A DNA stretch of 29,439 nt. Source: CAYZMH01 sp964479445 (GTDB lineage Bacteria > Bacteroidota > Bacteroidia > Bacteroidales > GCA-2748055). The notes under the pieces are model-generated. The model saw only the letters and a program-made list of their open reading frames with translations. It ran no database searches and was not told the origin of the DNA. Both the position numbers and the translations under genes were made by a program. Below are positions 16,942-24,109 of the stretch, one piece after another. The DNA is taken from positions 1 through 29,439 of the forward strand of contig CAYZMH010000041.1 of NCBI GenBank assembly GCA_964479445.1, in the 5' to 3' direction. Each line of letters begins with the position of its first letter. Position 1 is the first letter of the stretch.

Positions 16942-17904
16942 ATGATCAGCAGAAGGCAGCTTCGTATAAAGGTACTTCAAACCCTATACGCATATTACAA
17001 GGCAGGAAACGGGGATTTGAATCGCTCGGAAAAAGAGTTGCGATTCAATATCCAGAAAGCATATGATCTCTATCATTACCTGATGGTACTTATGATCGAT
17101 ATGGCACTCTATGCTGAATCCCGGATCGAACTGTCGCGTAATAAACGGGTACCTACCCGGGAGGACCTGAATCCCAATACCAGGTTTATTGAGAATAAAG
17201 TCATACAACAATTACGGAACAACCGTCAATTTCTTCGTTACCTGGATGTGAAGAAGCTGAGCTGGAATCAACACCCCGAGTTGATCAAAGAGCTCTACCT
17301 AAAGATGATATCCTCCGAGACCTATAAGAATTATATGGAGGCGGATGCGAGCAGCTACGCTGATGACAAAAAGCTGATCACCTGGTTATATACCGAAGTG
17401 ATCTATCTTAATGAAAGCCTGGAGGCGGCACTGGAAGAACAGAGTATCTACTGGAATGATGACGTGGAGTTTATCATCAGCATGATCATAAAAACGATCA
17501 GGCGCCTGAAAGAGGATGACGGAGAGGACGCTCCACTTTTGGATCTATACAAGAATGAAGAAGATAAGGACTTTGCTATCCGTCTGTTTCACCAGTCGAT
17601 TCTTCATAAGGAAGAGTACCTGGGATATATCCGGAATAATACCCGTAACTGGGACCTGGAACGTATTGCGTTCATGGATATTCTGATTATGCAGATGGGC
17701 ATTGCCGAGATGCTCGGTTTCCCGTCAATTCCAACCAAGGTAACGCTGAACGAGTACCTGGAGATTGCCAAATACTACAGTACACAGAAGAGCAATGTCT
17801 TTATAAACGGGGTGCTGGATAAGATTGTTTCAGAGCTGAAAGAAAAAAAAATCCTGGTGAAAAAAGGGCGGGGACTTATTGGAGAATACGATGATCCGGA
17901 ATGA
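16942..17904 (+). CDS. nusB: Transcription antitermination factor NusB (long Bacteroidetes form)
   Basis: NusB with NusE (S10) binds boxA in rRNA leader transcripts. The N terminus MISRRQLRIKVLQTLYAYY is the conserved start of the phylum's NusB. The C-terminal third, from about FAIRLFHQSIL to VLDKIVSEL, is the canonical NusB helical core with NEYLEIAKYYS and NVFINGVLDKI motifs. At 320 aa it is twice the length of enterobacterial NusB because of an inserted helical middle, which is normal for Bacteroidetes. The frame extends upstream to 16885, but that extension contains the promoter, so I start at 16942. It opens a plus-strand block leading to yajC. Confidence 0.93.
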   Translation: MISRRQLRIKVLQTLYAYYKAGNGDLNRSEKELRFNIQKAYDLYHYLMVLMIDMALYAESRIELSRNKRVPTREDLNPNTRFIENKVIQQLRNNRQFLRYLDVKKLSWNQHPELIKELYLKMISSETYKNYMEADASSYADDKKLITWLYTEVIYLNESLEAALEEQSIYWNDDVEFIISMIIKTIRRLKEDDGEDAPLLDLYKNEEDKDFAIRLFHQSILHKEEYLGYIRNNTRNWDLERIAFMDILIMQMGIAEMLGFPSIPTKVTLNEYLEIAKYYSTQKSNVFINGVLDKIVSELKEKKILVKKGRGLIGEYDDPE

Positions 17905-17930
17905 ATTCTTTAACAGGAATATAAAACCAT

Positions 17931-17938
17931 TATCTTTG
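17931..17938 (+). promoter_or_regulatory. Bacteroidetes-type -7 box before the DUF1573 remnant and yajC
   Basis: TATCTTTG followed by C lies 26 bases after the nusB stop and only 4 bases before the GTG of the remnant. Transcription would begin close to the remnant's start codon and now probably serves yajC, 160 bases further on. Confidence 0.5.
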
Positions 17939-17942
17939 CAGC

Positions 17943-18077
17943 GTGAAAAAACGACAAATAATATTGATCATACCTTTCATGATGCTGGCTGGTCATGGCA
18001 GCAATAGTGTGACCGTGCTGTCCAATGCCCGTAACAAGAGGGTGAAGCTTACTATGAAAGCAGTGGTTAAGAAATGA
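17943..18077 (+). pseudogene. Internally deleted DUF1573 gene remnant
   Basis: A 44-codon frame opens with GTG and reads KKRQIILIIPFMMLAG, a lipoprotein-like signal peptide. It then passes straight into NSVTVLSNARNKRVKLTMKA and VVKK before a TGA. The second part resembles the C-terminal strand pair of DUF1573 (Ig-like) proteins, which typically end with a T(I/V)TVxSNA...VxLxIKG pattern. A DUF1573 gene between nusB and yajC is, to my knowledge, a recurring arrangement in Bacteroidetes. The simplest reading is an in-frame deletion of roughly 100 codons that kept both ends. The expected lipobox Cys after LAG is His18 here. A functional micro-peptide cannot be ruled out, but two joined gene ends argue for decay. 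Confidence 0.6.
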
Positions 18078-18099
18078 TAATCCTTTAAATATAAGTTTT

Positions 18100-18438
18100 A
18101 TGAATCTATTATTTCAATTTTTACAAGCAGAAGGTGGAGGAGGGGCCACGCAAGGACCCGGAATCCAGTCCCTTATTTTCCTGGTTTTGATCATTGTGGT
18201 CTTCTATTTCTTTATGATCAGGCCCCAGGTTAAGAAGCAGAAACAGATGAGCAACTATCGCAACGCTCTACAGAAAGGCGATAAAGTGGCAACTACGGGT
18301 GGATTATACGGTAAAATCAATGATGTGAAGGAGAAAACCGTTACCCTCGAGATTGCAGATAAAGTAGTTGTTAAAGTGGATAAGTCAGCCGTTGTTCCGG
18401 ATTCTTCGGAATCAACCGGGCAACAGGGAAGCAAATAG
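18100..18438 (+). CDS. yajC: Preprotein translocase subunit YajC
   Basis: A small SecDF-associated inner-membrane protein of 112 aa. A Gly-rich N terminus precedes one membrane helix (about 22-40), the invariant RPQ at 41-43, a basic KKQKQM stretch, and a cytoplasmic beta domain containing GDKVATTGGLYGKI. The Ser/Gly tail is variable. It follows the DUF1573 remnant and is closed by its own terminator. Confidence 0.95.
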   Translation: MNLLFQFLQAEGGGGATQGPGIQSLIFLVLIIVVFYFFMIRPQVKKQKQMSNYRNALQKGDKVATTGGLYGKINDVKEKTVTLEIADKVVVKVDKSAVVPDSSESTGQQGSK

Positions 18439-18461
18439 ACAGCTCCCCGGGTTCTGTCAGG

Positions 18462-18501
18462 AAGAGTTCGCAGTGTCTATTCCCGGCGAACTCTTTTTTT
18501 T
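18462..18501 (+). terminator. Rho-independent terminator after yajC
   Basis: A perfect 10-bp stem AAGAGTTCGC / GCGAACTCTT (18462-18471 with 18486-18495) has a 14-base loop and a T run through 18501. It lies between yajC and the YbbR-like gene, whose start is only 19 bases further on, so some read-through is likely if that gene has no promoter of its own. Confidence 0.85.
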
Positions 18502-18519
18502 GTTATTTTTACAGGTGAC

Positions 18520-19524
18520 ATGGTCTCGATTGATCCCAGGCAGTTAAAGAAACTCTCCAGTTTTGCCGATTCCAAACTGAGTCAATGGCGTCGGAGGATA
18601 CTGGTATTCTCTTTTTTTCTGCTCATTTCAGTGATCATTTGGTTGCTCAATGCCCTGAGCAAAAATTACACCACCGATATCCGCTACCCGATCACCTACA
18701 CCGATTTTCCGGAAGAGCAGGTTCTGATCGGGAAGCCCCCCGATAATCTCACCCTGAGGGTTACCGCACACGGGTATGCCTTACTTCGGTATAAGACCTT
18801 TAACCGGCCGGTTCCCATTAATTTCCAGGTATCTTCTTTTACCATGAGCCGGATTATGAGCGATACCTCACGGTTGTTTATTTTAACCCGGTATGCAAGG
18901 GATCGCATTGCCAGGCAGCTTCCCGGAGAGCTCCAGCTTGTGGATATCAACCCCGATTCGCTCTATTTCCGGTTTGCCAAAGAAACAGAGAAGAGATTGC
19001 CTGTTAAACCAAGAATCGGTTTTGATATGGGCAACCAGTTTACGACCATCGGGGGTGTTGAACTGGAACCTGATTCTATGGAGGTTACAGGTCCCGATAT
19101 ATACCTGGATACCATGACAGGAATATATACCCGGAAAACCAACCTGGGCTTCCTGGAGAAAACCTATGAAGGCAAGGTGGAACTCAAGCGAATGCCTGCC
19201 CTGAGCTATGACCGGGAAAAGGTCACCTGCAGGATCAGACTGGAAAAAATTACCGAAGTCCAGCAATATGTACCTATTCAGATCGTAGGTTTGCCCGATA
19301 GTCTGCGTATGCAGACCTTCCCTCCCCGGGTCAGGGTGTCGGGTAACGTCGGACTGAGTAATTACGATCGGGTAGTTCCGGAAGCATTCCGCGTGATGGT
19401 GAGTTACCGGGATGTCATGAACAGCAAAGAGCAAATACCGGTCAGCCTGGAGCAACATCCCGATTTCCTGATCAATCCGGACTTCTATCCTAAAACGGTC
19501 GAATATCTTTTAACGGAGAAATGA
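18520..19524 (+). CDS. YbbR-like (CdaR-type) membrane-anchored protein
   Basis: A short cytoplasmic N terminus rich in Lys and Arg, one membrane helix at about 27-46, and an extracytoplasmic region of about 285 residues with YbbR-like beta repeats. Such repeats are seen in PDNLTLRVTAHGYALL and in the later VRVSGNVGLSNYDRV and ITEVQQYVPIQI strands. In Firmicutes, YbbR (CdaR) regulates the diadenylate cyclase CdaA; a link to c-di-AMP here is only inferred, though a PgpH-type phosphodiesterase is also in this window. Its stop codon overlaps the coaE start by 4 bases (ATGA), so the two are translationally coupled. Confidence 0.85.
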   Translation: MVSIDPRQLKKLSSFADSKLSQWRRRILVFSFFLLISVIIWLLNALSKNYTTDIRYPITYTDFPEEQVLIGKPPDNLTLRVTAHGYALLRYKTFNRPVPINFQVSSFTMSRIMSDTSRLFILTRYARDRIARQLPGELQLVDINPDSLYFRFAKETEKRLPVKPRIGFDMGNQFTTIGGVELEPDSMEVTGPDIYLDTMTGIYTRKTNLGFLEKTYEGKVELKRMPALSYDREKVTCRIRLEKITEVQQYVPIQIVGLPDSLRMQTFPPRVRVSGNVGLSNYDRVVPEAFRVMVSYRDVMNSKEQIPVSLEQHPDFLINPDFYPKTVEYLLTEK

Positions 19525-20117
19525 TGCGGAAGATTGGGGTAACCGGGGGAATCGGAAGCGGAAAAACACTGGTATGTGATGTATTCAGGGCACTTCGGGT
19601 TCCGGTATATGAAGCAGACAGGGAAGCCAAACGGTTGATGGAGGAGGATCCGTCTTTGAGGAAACACCTGGAGGGACTTTTTGGGAAAGAGGCCTATACA
19701 GAGGGACACCTGAACCGGTCTCATATCGCTTCAAGGGTTTTCGGGGACCCGGAAATCCTTCAAGCCCTGAACAGCAAGGTCCATCCCGCCGTACACGAAG
19801 ATTTTCAACGTTGGTGCCTGGAGCAGTCGTCAGCGCCCTGCGTGATCGAGGAAGCAGCCGTATTGTATGAGTCGGGAGGAGATCGCTTTTTGGATGCGGT
19901 GGTGCTGGTGTATGCTCCGGAGGAGTTGCGCATGGAACGTGTAATGAAGCGGGACGGGGTTTCCAGGGAGCAGGTGCTGCACCGCATGAAACACCAGCTT
20001 CCCGATGAGGAGAAGCGCAAAAGAGCTGACTATATTATTTTTAACGGGAATCAGCAAATGATTCTGCCACAAATAGTAGATTTGCATCAGCAGTTTTGCT
20101 TGGATGTGACTCAATAA
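19521..20117 (+). CDS. coaE: Dephospho-CoA kinase
   Basis: The last enzyme of coenzyme A synthesis, phosphorylating the 3'-hydroxyl of dephospho-CoA. P-loop GGIGSGKT is at residues 9-16, YEADREAK near 33-40 is the substrate-binding region, and HPAVHEDF, the EEAAVLYESGGDRFLDAVV-type CoA-domain lid and RMKHQLPDEEKRKRADYII follow in the usual order. At 198 aa it is of normal length. Met1 and Met2 are both possible. It overlaps the YbbR-like gene by 4 bases, an arrangement I recall from other Bacteroidetes. Confidence 0.96.
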   Translation: MMRKIGVTGGIGSGKTLVCDVFRALRVPVYEADREAKRLMEEDPSLRKHLEGLFGKEAYTEGHLNRSHIASRVFGDPEILQALNSKVHPAVHEDFQRWCLEQSSAPCVIEEAAVLYESGGDRFLDAVVLVYAPEELRMERVMKRDGVSREQVLHRMKHQLPDEEKRKRADYIIFNGNQQMILPQIVDLHQQFCLDVTQ

Positions 20118-20138
20118 ATGAATCAAACGTAAGGGCAC

Positions 20139-20870
20139 ATGACAAAATTTGGAAAATGGATCGGTCTTGGATTGGGCTGGGCACTTGGGGGTCCCATAGG
20201 GGGTATCCTCGGTCTGGCTGTGGGATCGATATTTGATACTGGAAATGATACCCGCACAGGACAGCGGCGTGTCTACGGGGGAGGAAACCTGCGTGGCGAT
20301 TATGCAGCATCACTCCTTGTACTGGTTGCAGCTGTGATGAAGGCGGACGGACGGGTAATGAGAAGTGAACTGGATTATGTAAAGAGCTATTTCAGAACCC
20401 GGTTTGGCGAAGAGACAGCATCCGAAGCGTTGATCCTGCTGAGGGATATCCTCAAACAGGATATACCGCTCAGGGATGTTACCCGGCAGCTGAATCAGCG
20501 TCTTGATTACTCCTACAGGCTGGAAATGCTCCATTTTCTGTTCGGGATCGCATCTGCCGATGCCGGGATCAGCGATTCAGAAAAGGAATTGATACGCCGT
20601 ATTGCGGGTTATCTGAATATTACGGAATCGGACATGGACAGCATCCAGGCGATGTTTATCACGCGTACCGACGCGGCTTACAAGATCCTGGAAATTGACC
20701 CAGAGGCTGATGATGAGGAGGTAAAGAAAGCTTACCGGCGGATGGCCATGAAATATCATCCGGATAAGGTGAGCCACCTGGGTGATGACTTTAAAAAAGT
20801 GGCCCAGGAGAAATTCCGAAAGGTGAAAGAGGCGTATGACCAGATTAAGAAAGAGCGGAATCTGTCATGA
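20139..20870 (+). CDS. TerB-DnaJ (DjlA-like) co-chaperone
   Basis: Residues 5-32 form a Gly-rich hydrophobic segment (GLGLGWALGGPIGGILGLAV) that may insert in the membrane. A TerB-like helical domain covers about 53-172 (VLVAAVMKADGRVMRSEL; GIASADAGISDSEKELIRRI). A C-terminal J domain (about 178-240) has the HPD triplet at 207-209 and a closing FRKVKEAYDQIKK helix. The layout is that of DjlA, which stimulates DnaK ATPase at the inner membrane. Client proteins are unknown. The gene follows coaE by 21 bases and may share its transcript. Confidence 0.9.
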   Translation: MTKFGKWIGLGLGWALGGPIGGILGLAVGSIFDTGNDTRTGQRRVYGGGNLRGDYAASLLVLVAAVMKADGRVMRSELDYVKSYFRTRFGEETASEALILLRDILKQDIPLRDVTRQLNQRLDYSYRLEMLHFLFGIASADAGISDSEKELIRRIAGYLNITESDMDSIQAMFITRTDAAYKILEIDPEADDEEVKKAYRRMAMKYHPDKVSHLGDDFKKVAQEKFRKVKEAYDQIKKERNLS

Positions 20871-20873
20871 TGC

Positions 20874-20900
20874 CCGGGAAAGGTAATCCTTCCCGGTTTA
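20874..20900 (+). terminator. Weak terminator-like hairpin after the TerB-DnaJ gene
   Basis: The stem CCGGGAAAGG / CCTTCCCGG (20874-20883 with 20888-20896) has one bulged A and a 4-base loop. It is followed only by TTTA, so termination would be inefficient. Confidence 0.4.
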
Positions 20901-20948
20901 GAGGAATTGACTATATTTACGTGTTCAACCAACAACGAATAGCTATTA

Positions 20949-21449
20949 ATGAAGACCATTAACGTGAAAGACCTGATGGCCATTTCAGGCAAAGGCGGAC
21001 TCTTTCGCTACCTGGCACAGGCGCGTAACGGGGTGGTGGTAGAATCACTGGAAGACAAAAAAAGACACGTTGCACCCGCAACGGCAAGGGTCAGTGCCCT
21101 GGATGATATAGCCATTTTTACCACCGGCGAAGAGGTCCCCCTGTCCGACATATTTATGAAAATCTATAAAGAGGAGAACGGAGGACCCTCTCTCTCACAT
21201 AAAGCCTCTGCAGATGAACTGAAGAGCCGGTTTGCAGAGATCCTGCCCGATTACGATGAAGACCGGGTTTATGTTTCGGATATCAAGAAGGTGTTTCAGT
21301 GGTACAACCTTCTGCAATCACTGGACCAGCTTGAGGTGAAAGAGGTGGAGGAGAAAGAGGAGAAGTCTGACAATAAGCAGGAATCAGAAGGGGGGAACAG
21401 TTCGGAAGAAGAGGGAGAGGAGCCCGGTGAAGAGACAGGAGGAGAGTGA
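20949..21449 (+). CDS. DUF5606 family protein
   Basis: A 166-residue protein whose first 130 residues match my memory of DUF5606. It has an opening LMAISGKGGLFRYLAQARNG, then VSALDDIAIFTTGEEVPL and a DIKKVFQWYNLL helix. The tail (about 131-166) is almost entirely Glu, Gly and Ser and is likely disordered. The family is confined largely to Bacteroidetes and has no known function; the N terminus may be a small beta barrel. A TATATTTA sequence at 20912-20919 could be its -7 box. It converges on mazG with 23 bases between stops. Confidence 0.82.
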   Translation: MKTINVKDLMAISGKGGLFRYLAQARNGVVVESLEDKKRHVAPATARVSALDDIAIFTTGEEVPLSDIFMKIYKEENGGPSLSHKASADELKSRFAEILPDYDEDRVYVSDIKKVFQWYNLLQSLDQLEVKEVEEKEEKSDNKQESEGGNSSEEEGEEPGEETGGE

Positions 21450-21472
21450 CCCATCCTATTCCAGGCAATCTG

Positions 21473-22258
21473 CTATCCCATCTTTTTACCCTCCTGCCAG
21501 AGGGTTTCCATCTCATCCAGCGTCATCTTCCGGATTGATCTGCCCTGTTTCAGGGCTGTAGCTTCAATGTGGTTAAATCGCCTGATGAATTTCTTATTGG
21601 TGCGCTCAAGGGCTGTTTCAGGTTCAATGTGGTAGAGACGGGCTGCATTGACCACGGAGAAGAGAAGATCGCCAAACTCCTCCTCCATCCGCTTCTGATT
21701 TTCCTGCTCCAGCTCATTCTGCAATTCAAGCAACTCTTCCTGTATCTTGTTCCAGATATCTGATTTTTCCGACCAGTCAAATCCGACTGCCCGAGCTTTA
21801 TCCTGGATGCGGTGAGCTTTGATCATTGCAGGCAGGGAACCGGGTACTCCGGACAGGACACGTTTTTTGACACCCTCCTTCAGTTTAATCTCTTCCCAGT
21901 TGGTTTCTACCTCCCGGGCGCCTGATACTGAACGCTCCCCGAATACATGGGGATGGCGGCGGATCAGTTTTTCACAGACACCATGCAGGACATCGGATAT
22001 GTCGAATTCACCCTTTTCCTTTCCGATCTTTGCGTAGAAGACTATATGCAGGGCCAGGTCGCCCAGCTCCTTGCTGATCTCCTCCATCTCTTCATCAAGA
22101 ATGGCATCTGCAAGTTCATAGGTCTCCTCTATGGTAAGATTACGTAAGCTCTCCATGGTCTGTTCGCGATCCCACGGACATTTCTCGCGCAATTCGTCCA
22201 TGATATCCAGCAGGCGGCCAAAAGCCTCCATTTGTTCTTTTCTTTCGCTCATTGTCAT
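21473..22258 (-). CDS. mazG: Nucleoside triphosphate pyrophosphohydrolase MazG
   Basis: An all-alpha NTP-PPase of 261 aa with two MazG repeats. The first has CPWDREQT, the metal-binding EETYE at 44-48 and ELGD at 64-67. The second, after about 165, has EELLEL and EEFGDLLFSVVN. MazG hydrolyses NTPs and dNTPs to monophosphates and pyrophosphate, removing aberrant nucleotides and lowering ppGpp-related stress in Escherichia coli. Its ATG overlaps the end of the DUF62 gene by 4 bases, so the two are translationally coupled. Met3 is an alternative start. Confidence 0.96.
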   Translation of the reverse strand: MTMSERKEQMEAFGRLLDIMDELREKCPWDREQTMESLRNLTIEETYELADAILDEEMEEISKELGDLALHIVFYAKIGKEKGEFDISDVLHGVCEKLIRRHPHVFGERSVSGAREVETNWEEIKLKEGVKKRVLSGVPGSLPAMIKAHRIQDKARAVGFDWSEKSDIWNKIQEELLELQNELEQENQKRMEEEFGDLLFSVVNAARLYHIEPETALERTNKKFIRRFNHIEATALKQGRSIRKMTLDEMETLWQEGKKMG

Positions 22259-23040
22259 TTCTTCTTAAATTCTACCCTGATCGTGGAACCGGTATTGAGA
22301 TTCAATAACCCTGACGCGCTTCCGTTCCTGATGGCTATCTCCAGCAGGTTGACCGAGTTAAAAAGTGCCAGCAGGTCCCCGGCAGTTGTTTCGGCATAAT
22401 GGGTGTTAAGGGTGTCTATTTTATAGTGTTTGCTCTGTACGTAGATCTCAAAGGGACGGGACTGCCCTATGCGATGGAACAGCTCACTGGAAATATTGGT
22501 GATCGCATTTCCATAAGAGTCTATATAAATCACAGTGCCCGTTATGGTATCATTCTCCAGCGTGGCCCTGAGCGGAATTTGTTTGTTATAATCTTTAACG
22601 GGAGTCCCGATCTCTGCCGGTTTCTTTCCCTGTATGAGGGAGCAGGCAGCCGGCACCATGATATCAAGGACCGGGAAACTTGCCGATGAACGTTCGGAAG
22701 GAACGGGAAGACGAAAGACCTCTTCGGGTTCCGGATCTCCCAACAGCCCTAAAAAACCGTTGTCAGCAGTGATAAAATATTGATCCTTTACGCGTGCCAG
22801 CAGGTGCTGACAATCAGGTGCAGGTTGCGTATTGACCGCCATGAGGTGTATGGTTCCGGCCGGGAATTTCGGGGATGCATTGCGGACAATGAAGCCTGCT
22901 TCAGCTGTGTTGTATGGCTTTACAGAATGACTGAGATGGATGATGGTAACTTCCGGACAGGTTGAAAGAATACTCCCTTCAAGGGCTCCAATGTAAAAAT
23001 CTTGCTTTCTCCAGTCAGAGGTTATCGTGATGAAATGCAT
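22255..23040 (-). CDS. DUF62 / SAM hydrolase-like protein with altered active site
   Basis: The two-domain DUF62 (SAM hydroxide adenosyltransferase) layout is clear. There is an N-terminal ITITSDW...DFYIGALEG region (4-22), ADNGFLGLL (92-100), SYGNAITNI (175-183) and a C-terminal GDLLALFNSVNLLEIAIRNG block (221-240). However, the VDPGVGTxRR motif is replaced by VNTQPAPDCQH (69-79) and the FHGRD motif by FPVLD (122-126). The Asp, Arg and His catalytic residues described for the archaeal hydrolase therefore all appear lost. I recall the same changes in other Bacteroidetes members, so this is probably a divergent subfamily and not decay. SAM or adenosine binding may remain. It is the first gene of an operon with mazG. 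Confidence 0.85.
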   Translation of the reverse strand: MHFITITSDWRKQDFYIGALEGSILSTCPEVTIIHLSHSVKPYNTAEAGFIVRNASPKFPAGTIHLMAVNTQPAPDCQHLLARVKDQYFITADNGFLGLLGDPEPEEVFRLPVPSERSSASFPVLDIMVPAACSLIQGKKPAEIGTPVKDYNKQIPLRATLENDTITGTVIYIDSYGNAITNISSELFHRIGQSRPFEIYVQSKHYKIDTLNTHYAETTAGDLLALFNSVNLLEIAIRNGSASGLLNLNTGSTIRVEFKKK

Positions 23041-23101
23041 ATGCTCGCTGCGTGGATTTTCTTATTGGAATGTTCAAAAAAACAGCTTATTTTGCAAAGA
23101 T

Positions 23102-23109
23102 CAAAAGTA
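23102..23109 (-). promoter_or_regulatory. Possible -7 box for the DUF62-mazG operon
   Basis: Read on the minus strand the sequence is TACTTTTG, a TAnnTTTG match, 62 bases before the DUF62 start codon at 23040. The divergent phoH promoter should lie in the same 87-base gap; TTATTTTGC near 23088 is a candidate. Confidence 0.42.
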
Positions 23110-23127
23110 GGAATTATAATTCAATTT

Positions 23128-24105
23128 ATGGCCGAAAAGCTGATCTATTTGGAGGGCATTGATCCAATCGATTTCTACGGTGTGAACAACATTCGGTTCA
23201 ATAAACTTACGTCCTACTTTCCCGATTTGAAGATCATTTCCCGTGGAGAAGAACTGAAAGTAAGCGGAGATAAACAGCGGGTGGCTGCTTTCCAGGAGAA
23301 GGTGGACCTCCTGGTGCGATTTCTTTCAAAATTCAAAGAGATCACCCTGGATGATATTGATGAGCTGATGGAGGGAGACGCTTCGTACCGGATGAAAGCA
23401 CCCGGTCCGGAAGATGATGTACTGCTCTATGGAGAAAATGCCAAACCGATCAAGGCGCTCACCATCCACCAGAAAAAGCTGATCGAGGATTGCCTTACCC
23501 ATGATCTGATGATCGCGGTAGGACCGGCCGGTACGGGAAAAACCTATACAGCCATTGCACTGGCGGTAAGAGCCCTCAAAAACCGGGAGGTGAAACGCAT
23601 TATTCTCACCCGGCCTGCAGTGGAGGCAGGGGAGAAGCTTGGCTTTCTTCCGGGCGATTTCAAGGAGAAGCTGGATCCCTACCTGCAACCCCTCTATGAC
23701 GCACTGCGGGATATGATCCCGGCCAGGAAACTGATTCAGTTTGTAGAAGAGAACACCATTCAAATTGCTCCCCTGGCTTATATGCGCGGAAGAACCCTGG
23801 ACCAGGCTTTTGTGATACTGGATGAAGCACAGAACGCAACAATTAACCAGTTTAAAATGTTTCTTACACGGATGGGTCCGAATGCCAAGTTTATTGTAAC
23901 CGGTGATGATTCGCAGGTAGACCTGCCGTCCCGGGGCGAATCCGGCCTCATCCAGGCAGTACGCATCCTGGATGACATTGATGGTATATCGATAATTCGT
24001 TTTGACGAACGTGATATTATCCGCCACAGGTTGGTAAAACAGATCGTTGCTGCCTACCACAGGGAGAGCGGGGGTTCGAAAGATATTAACACGCAAAATA
24101 AATAA
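23128..24105 (+). CDS. phoH: PhoH family ATPase
   Basis: A cytoplasmic P-loop NTPase of 325 aa related to superfamily 1 helicases. An N-terminal KH-like region (about 1-85) precedes the ATPase domain, with Walker A GPAGTGKT at 132-139 and Walker B VILDEAQN at 229-236, then GDDSQVDLP as motif III. The role is not settled; RNA metabolism and the phosphate-starvation response have been proposed. The frame is open back to 23002, but that part overlaps the divergent DUF62 gene and lacks family similarity, so I start at 23128. purC begins 5 bases after the stop codon. Confidence 0.94.
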   Translation: MAEKLIYLEGIDPIDFYGVNNIRFNKLTSYFPDLKIISRGEELKVSGDKQRVAAFQEKVDLLVRFLSKFKEITLDDIDELMEGDASYRMKAPGPEDDVLLYGENAKPIKALTIHQKKLIEDCLTHDLMIAVGPAGTGKTYTAIALAVRALKNREVKRIILTRPAVEAGEKLGFLPGDFKEKLDPYLQPLYDALRDMIPARKLIQFVEENTIQIAPLAYMRGRTLDQAFVILDEAQNATINQFKMFLTRMGPNAKFIVTGDDSQVDLPSRGESGLIQAVRILDDIDGISIIRFDERDIIRHRLVKQIVAAYHRESGGSKDINTQNK

Positions 24106-24109
24106 TGTT

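Noticed and set aside
23002..23127. N-terminal extension of phoH.
   Set aside because: It overlaps the divergent DUF62 gene and the shared promoter gap, and family similarity begins at 23128.
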